Source of the DNA: Natronospira bacteriovora | Lineage (GTDB): Bacteria > Pseudomonadota > Gammaproteobacteria > Natronospirales > Natronospiraceae | DNA length: 64,000 bases | Direction of reading: 5' to 3' | Assembly: GCF_030848495.1 (NCBI RefSeq) | Contig: NZ_JAVDDT010000001.1 | Span: forward strand, 1-64,000 | Part shown: positions 62,691 through 64,000 of the stretch, in pieces | Layout: each line of letters starts with the position of its first letter | Position numbering within the stretch: position 1 is the first letter of the stretch | The notes under the pieces: model-generated | Databases searched by the model: none | What the model saw: the letters and a program-made list of their open reading frames with translations, nothing else | Told to the model about the DNA's origin: nothing | Made by a program: the position numbers and the translations under genes

Positions 62691-63726
62691 CTTCACTGTC
62701 TCCGTTTTTCCGAAAGTCGATCAATTCACGCAGGACCGCTGTGGCAAAGGCTCCAGCCGGCAGCTGAAAGCTCAGCTGCAGGGTGTCGGTAGTGGACGAC
62801 CAGAGCAGATCGGACACCTTGAGTCTCAGGGGGCGGCGGTCATGTTCCAGTCGAGCACGGGTCAGACACTCAAGTAATGCCGGAGCCCCATGAGCAGCAG
62901 CTGTTTCAAGGGCGGCCACATCAGCCGAGGCCGGTGTCTCGCCACCACCCCAGAGCGGTCCGCTTGGATGAATATCGCCGATACGGCAACGTCTCACCAG
63001 TTCCTCGTCAACCATGTCTGCGGCAAAATGACTGCGACTGCCATCCAGAATCATGCGATCACCCGCCATGACCTGATGCCAGGTACCGGAGCGCACACGT
63101 TCCGCCAGCACTTGATTGAAGAGCCAGGAGCGGCCCGCCGACAGCAGCAGGCTTCGCCGGTTTCCCCGGCGCGGCAAGCGTCCGCGCAAAAGCTGCTCCA
63201 CATTGTCGCCGTCACGTCCGAATCGTTGCGGCCCAAAATAGTTGGGCACACCATGACTCGCCACACGGGCCAGGCGCTTGTCCAGCTCCGCTGAATCCAC
63301 ATCCAGATCGCGCACCACCAGCAGAAAGCGATTCCCCTTGAGACTGCCGGTACGCAGCTTTCGCCGATGGCGATGAACCGCCAGAATGCGGGCATCCTCG
63401 AGTCGCCAGTCGCGCGGGCTGCTTGACCCGGTCACGGGCACGCTGAACCACTGGCGGGCCACGGCCCGGCGATCCTTGAGCCCGGCCTGACCGACATCCC
63501 TGACCCCGACACCCGCCGCCGAGGCCAGTTGACGCGCCACCCAGTGAGTATTGGCATTGCGTTTCTCCACGTGCAGCAGCCAGTGGTCACCGTCGTCATC
63601 CGGGTCAAAACCCAGCACCTCATCGACACGGAAATCCGCCACCGTGGCTCGAATGAGGCCCGAACCCGCCGGCCCGCCATGGGCCCGGGGCAGCGCATCT
63701 TCCGAATAGCGATAGTCGATTGTCAT
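62683..63726 (-). CDS. truD: tRNA pseudouridine(13) synthase TruD
   Basis: TruD makes pseudouridine 13 in tRNA-Glu. The 347-residue protein has the catalytic Asp in GLKDRRAVARQWFSV, the preceding HVEKRNANTHWVARQLA, then VPNYFGPQRFGRDGDN, all diagnostic of TruD. The ATG at 63726 lies 2 bp after the ispF stop; a longer frame is not needed. ispF-truD-surE is a common gammaproteobacterial order; here smrA and others are inserted before surE. Confidence 0.96.
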   Translation of the reverse strand: MTIDYRYSEDALPRAHGGPAGSGLIRATVADFRVDEVLGFDPDDDGDHWLLHVEKRNANTHWVARQLASAAGVGVRDVGQAGLKDRRAVARQWFSVPVTGSSSPRDWRLEDARILAVHRHRRKLRTGSLKGNRFLLVVRDLDVDSAELDKRLARVASHGVPNYFGPQRFGRDGDNVEQLLRGRLPRRGNRRSLLLSAGRSWLFNQVLAERVRSGTWHQVMAGDRMILDGSRSHFAADMVDEELVRRCRIGDIHPSGPLWGGGETPASADVAALETAAAHGAPALLECLTRARLEHDRRPLRLKVSDLLWSSTTDTLQLSFQLPAGAFATAVLRELIDFRKNGDSEDD

Positions 63727-63728
63727 GA

Positions 63729-64000
63729 TCAGGCCGCTGCCGTTCTCGGGCAAAGCAGAACCACCGCATGGGCCGCAATGCCTTCTTCACGGCCAAGGGC
63801 ACCGAGACCCTCACTGGTGGTGGCCTTGATGTTGACTCGATCCGTCGGCAACGAGAGATCCGTGGCCAGCACGGCCCGCATGTCCGGAACATGCGCCTTG
63901 AGCCTGGGGCGTTCGGCAACCACCGTGAGATCGGCATGGAGGGGACGCAGCCCGCCGTCATCCAGTCTTTGCATCACCCGAGCCAGAAGCTGGCGGCTGT
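63729..64000 (-). CDS. ispF: 2-C-methyl-D-erythritol 2,4-cyclodiphosphate synthase (5' end outside window)
   Basis: The last 89 codons of IspF are present; the start lies beyond the right edge. The sequence ADLTVVAERPRLKAHVPDMR, then RVNIKATTSEGLGALGREEGIAAHAVVLL, is the conserved C-terminal half of IspF, which forms cyclodiphosphate in the non-mevalonate isoprenoid pathway. The metal-binding DxH near the N-terminus is not in the window. The order with truD supports the call. Confidence 0.95.
   Translation of the reverse strand, partial: SRQLLARVMQRLDDGGLRPLHADLTVVAERPRLKAHVPDMRAVLATDLSLPTDRVNIKATTSEGLGALGREEGIAAHAVVLLCPRTAAA

Overview
The window is a stretch of gammaproteobacterial core chromosome, with G+C of roughly 60 percent by eye. 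About 66 protein genes are packed almost end to end. There is no prophage, insertion sequence, CRISPR array, rRNA or tRNA that I can see. Gene order follows several syntenic blocks known from Pseudomonas and relatives: rne/ptpA/kdsB/lpxK/exbBD/comEC, lolC-lolD, mfd/csiV/mtnP/nagZ, pdxJ/recO/era/rnc/lepB/lepA/rseCBA/rpoE/nadB, and rpoS/nlpD/pcm/surE with truD/ispF. Gene content fits a Chromatiales-, Ectothiorhodospiraceae- or Natronospira-like lineage, but I cannot fix the genus.

Layout. Positions 1-255 are the tail of a gene that is probably RNase E. Positions 404-8345 are an envelope cluster on the minus strand (comEC, exbB, exbD, msbA, lpxK, ycaR, kdsB, ptpA) that makes and exports lipid A-Kdo. 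Positions 8482-11802 hold a DUF2062 protein, the LolC/E-LolD lipoprotein exporter and sfsA. Positions 11932-14197 are a putrescine route from agmatine (aguA, aguB) behind a small secreted protein. Then come mfd and csiV on the plus strand. They face a minus-strand run for purine salvage (mtnP, hpt), MscS, peptidoglycan recycling (nagZ and a leaderless YkuD enzyme), a CYTH protein, rlmD and a PolB-like exonuclease.

Positions 25729-31542 hold the most unusual unit: a TonB-dependent receptor, a periplasmic binding protein without any transporter, and a BarA/GacS-type hybrid kinase, read as one operon. Positions 31546-41264 are acpS-pdxJ-recO-era-rnc-DUF4845-lepB-lepA and the sigma-E operon rpoE-rseA-rseB-rseC with a glutaredoxin-like gene; mucD is missing from its usual place. 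After nadB come succinate dehydrogenase and its assembly factors (ygfX, sdhE, sdhB, sdhA, sdhD, sdhC and a small SdhAF4-like gene), then ygfZ, an orphan gene and a tandem universal stress protein. Positions 50355-55936 carry lysS, prfB with its programmed frameshift, and recJ. Positions 55967-64000 carry an Mth938-like gene, rpoS-nlpD-yqaA-pcm-surE, smrA, a 48-residue DUF3096 protein, a small barrel-like outer membrane protein, an enoyl-CoA hydratase/isomerase, truD and the 3' end of ispF.

The main themes are envelope biogenesis and stress response (sigma E, sigma S, Lol, lipid A, peptidoglycan recycling), translation and RNA processing, and respiration. Points worth following up are the receptor/binding protein/BarA cassette, a ComEC whose nuclease-like domain has lost its metal motif, the SdhAF4-like gene beside sdhC, the cytoplasmic YkuD enzyme next to nagZ, and the missing mucD.
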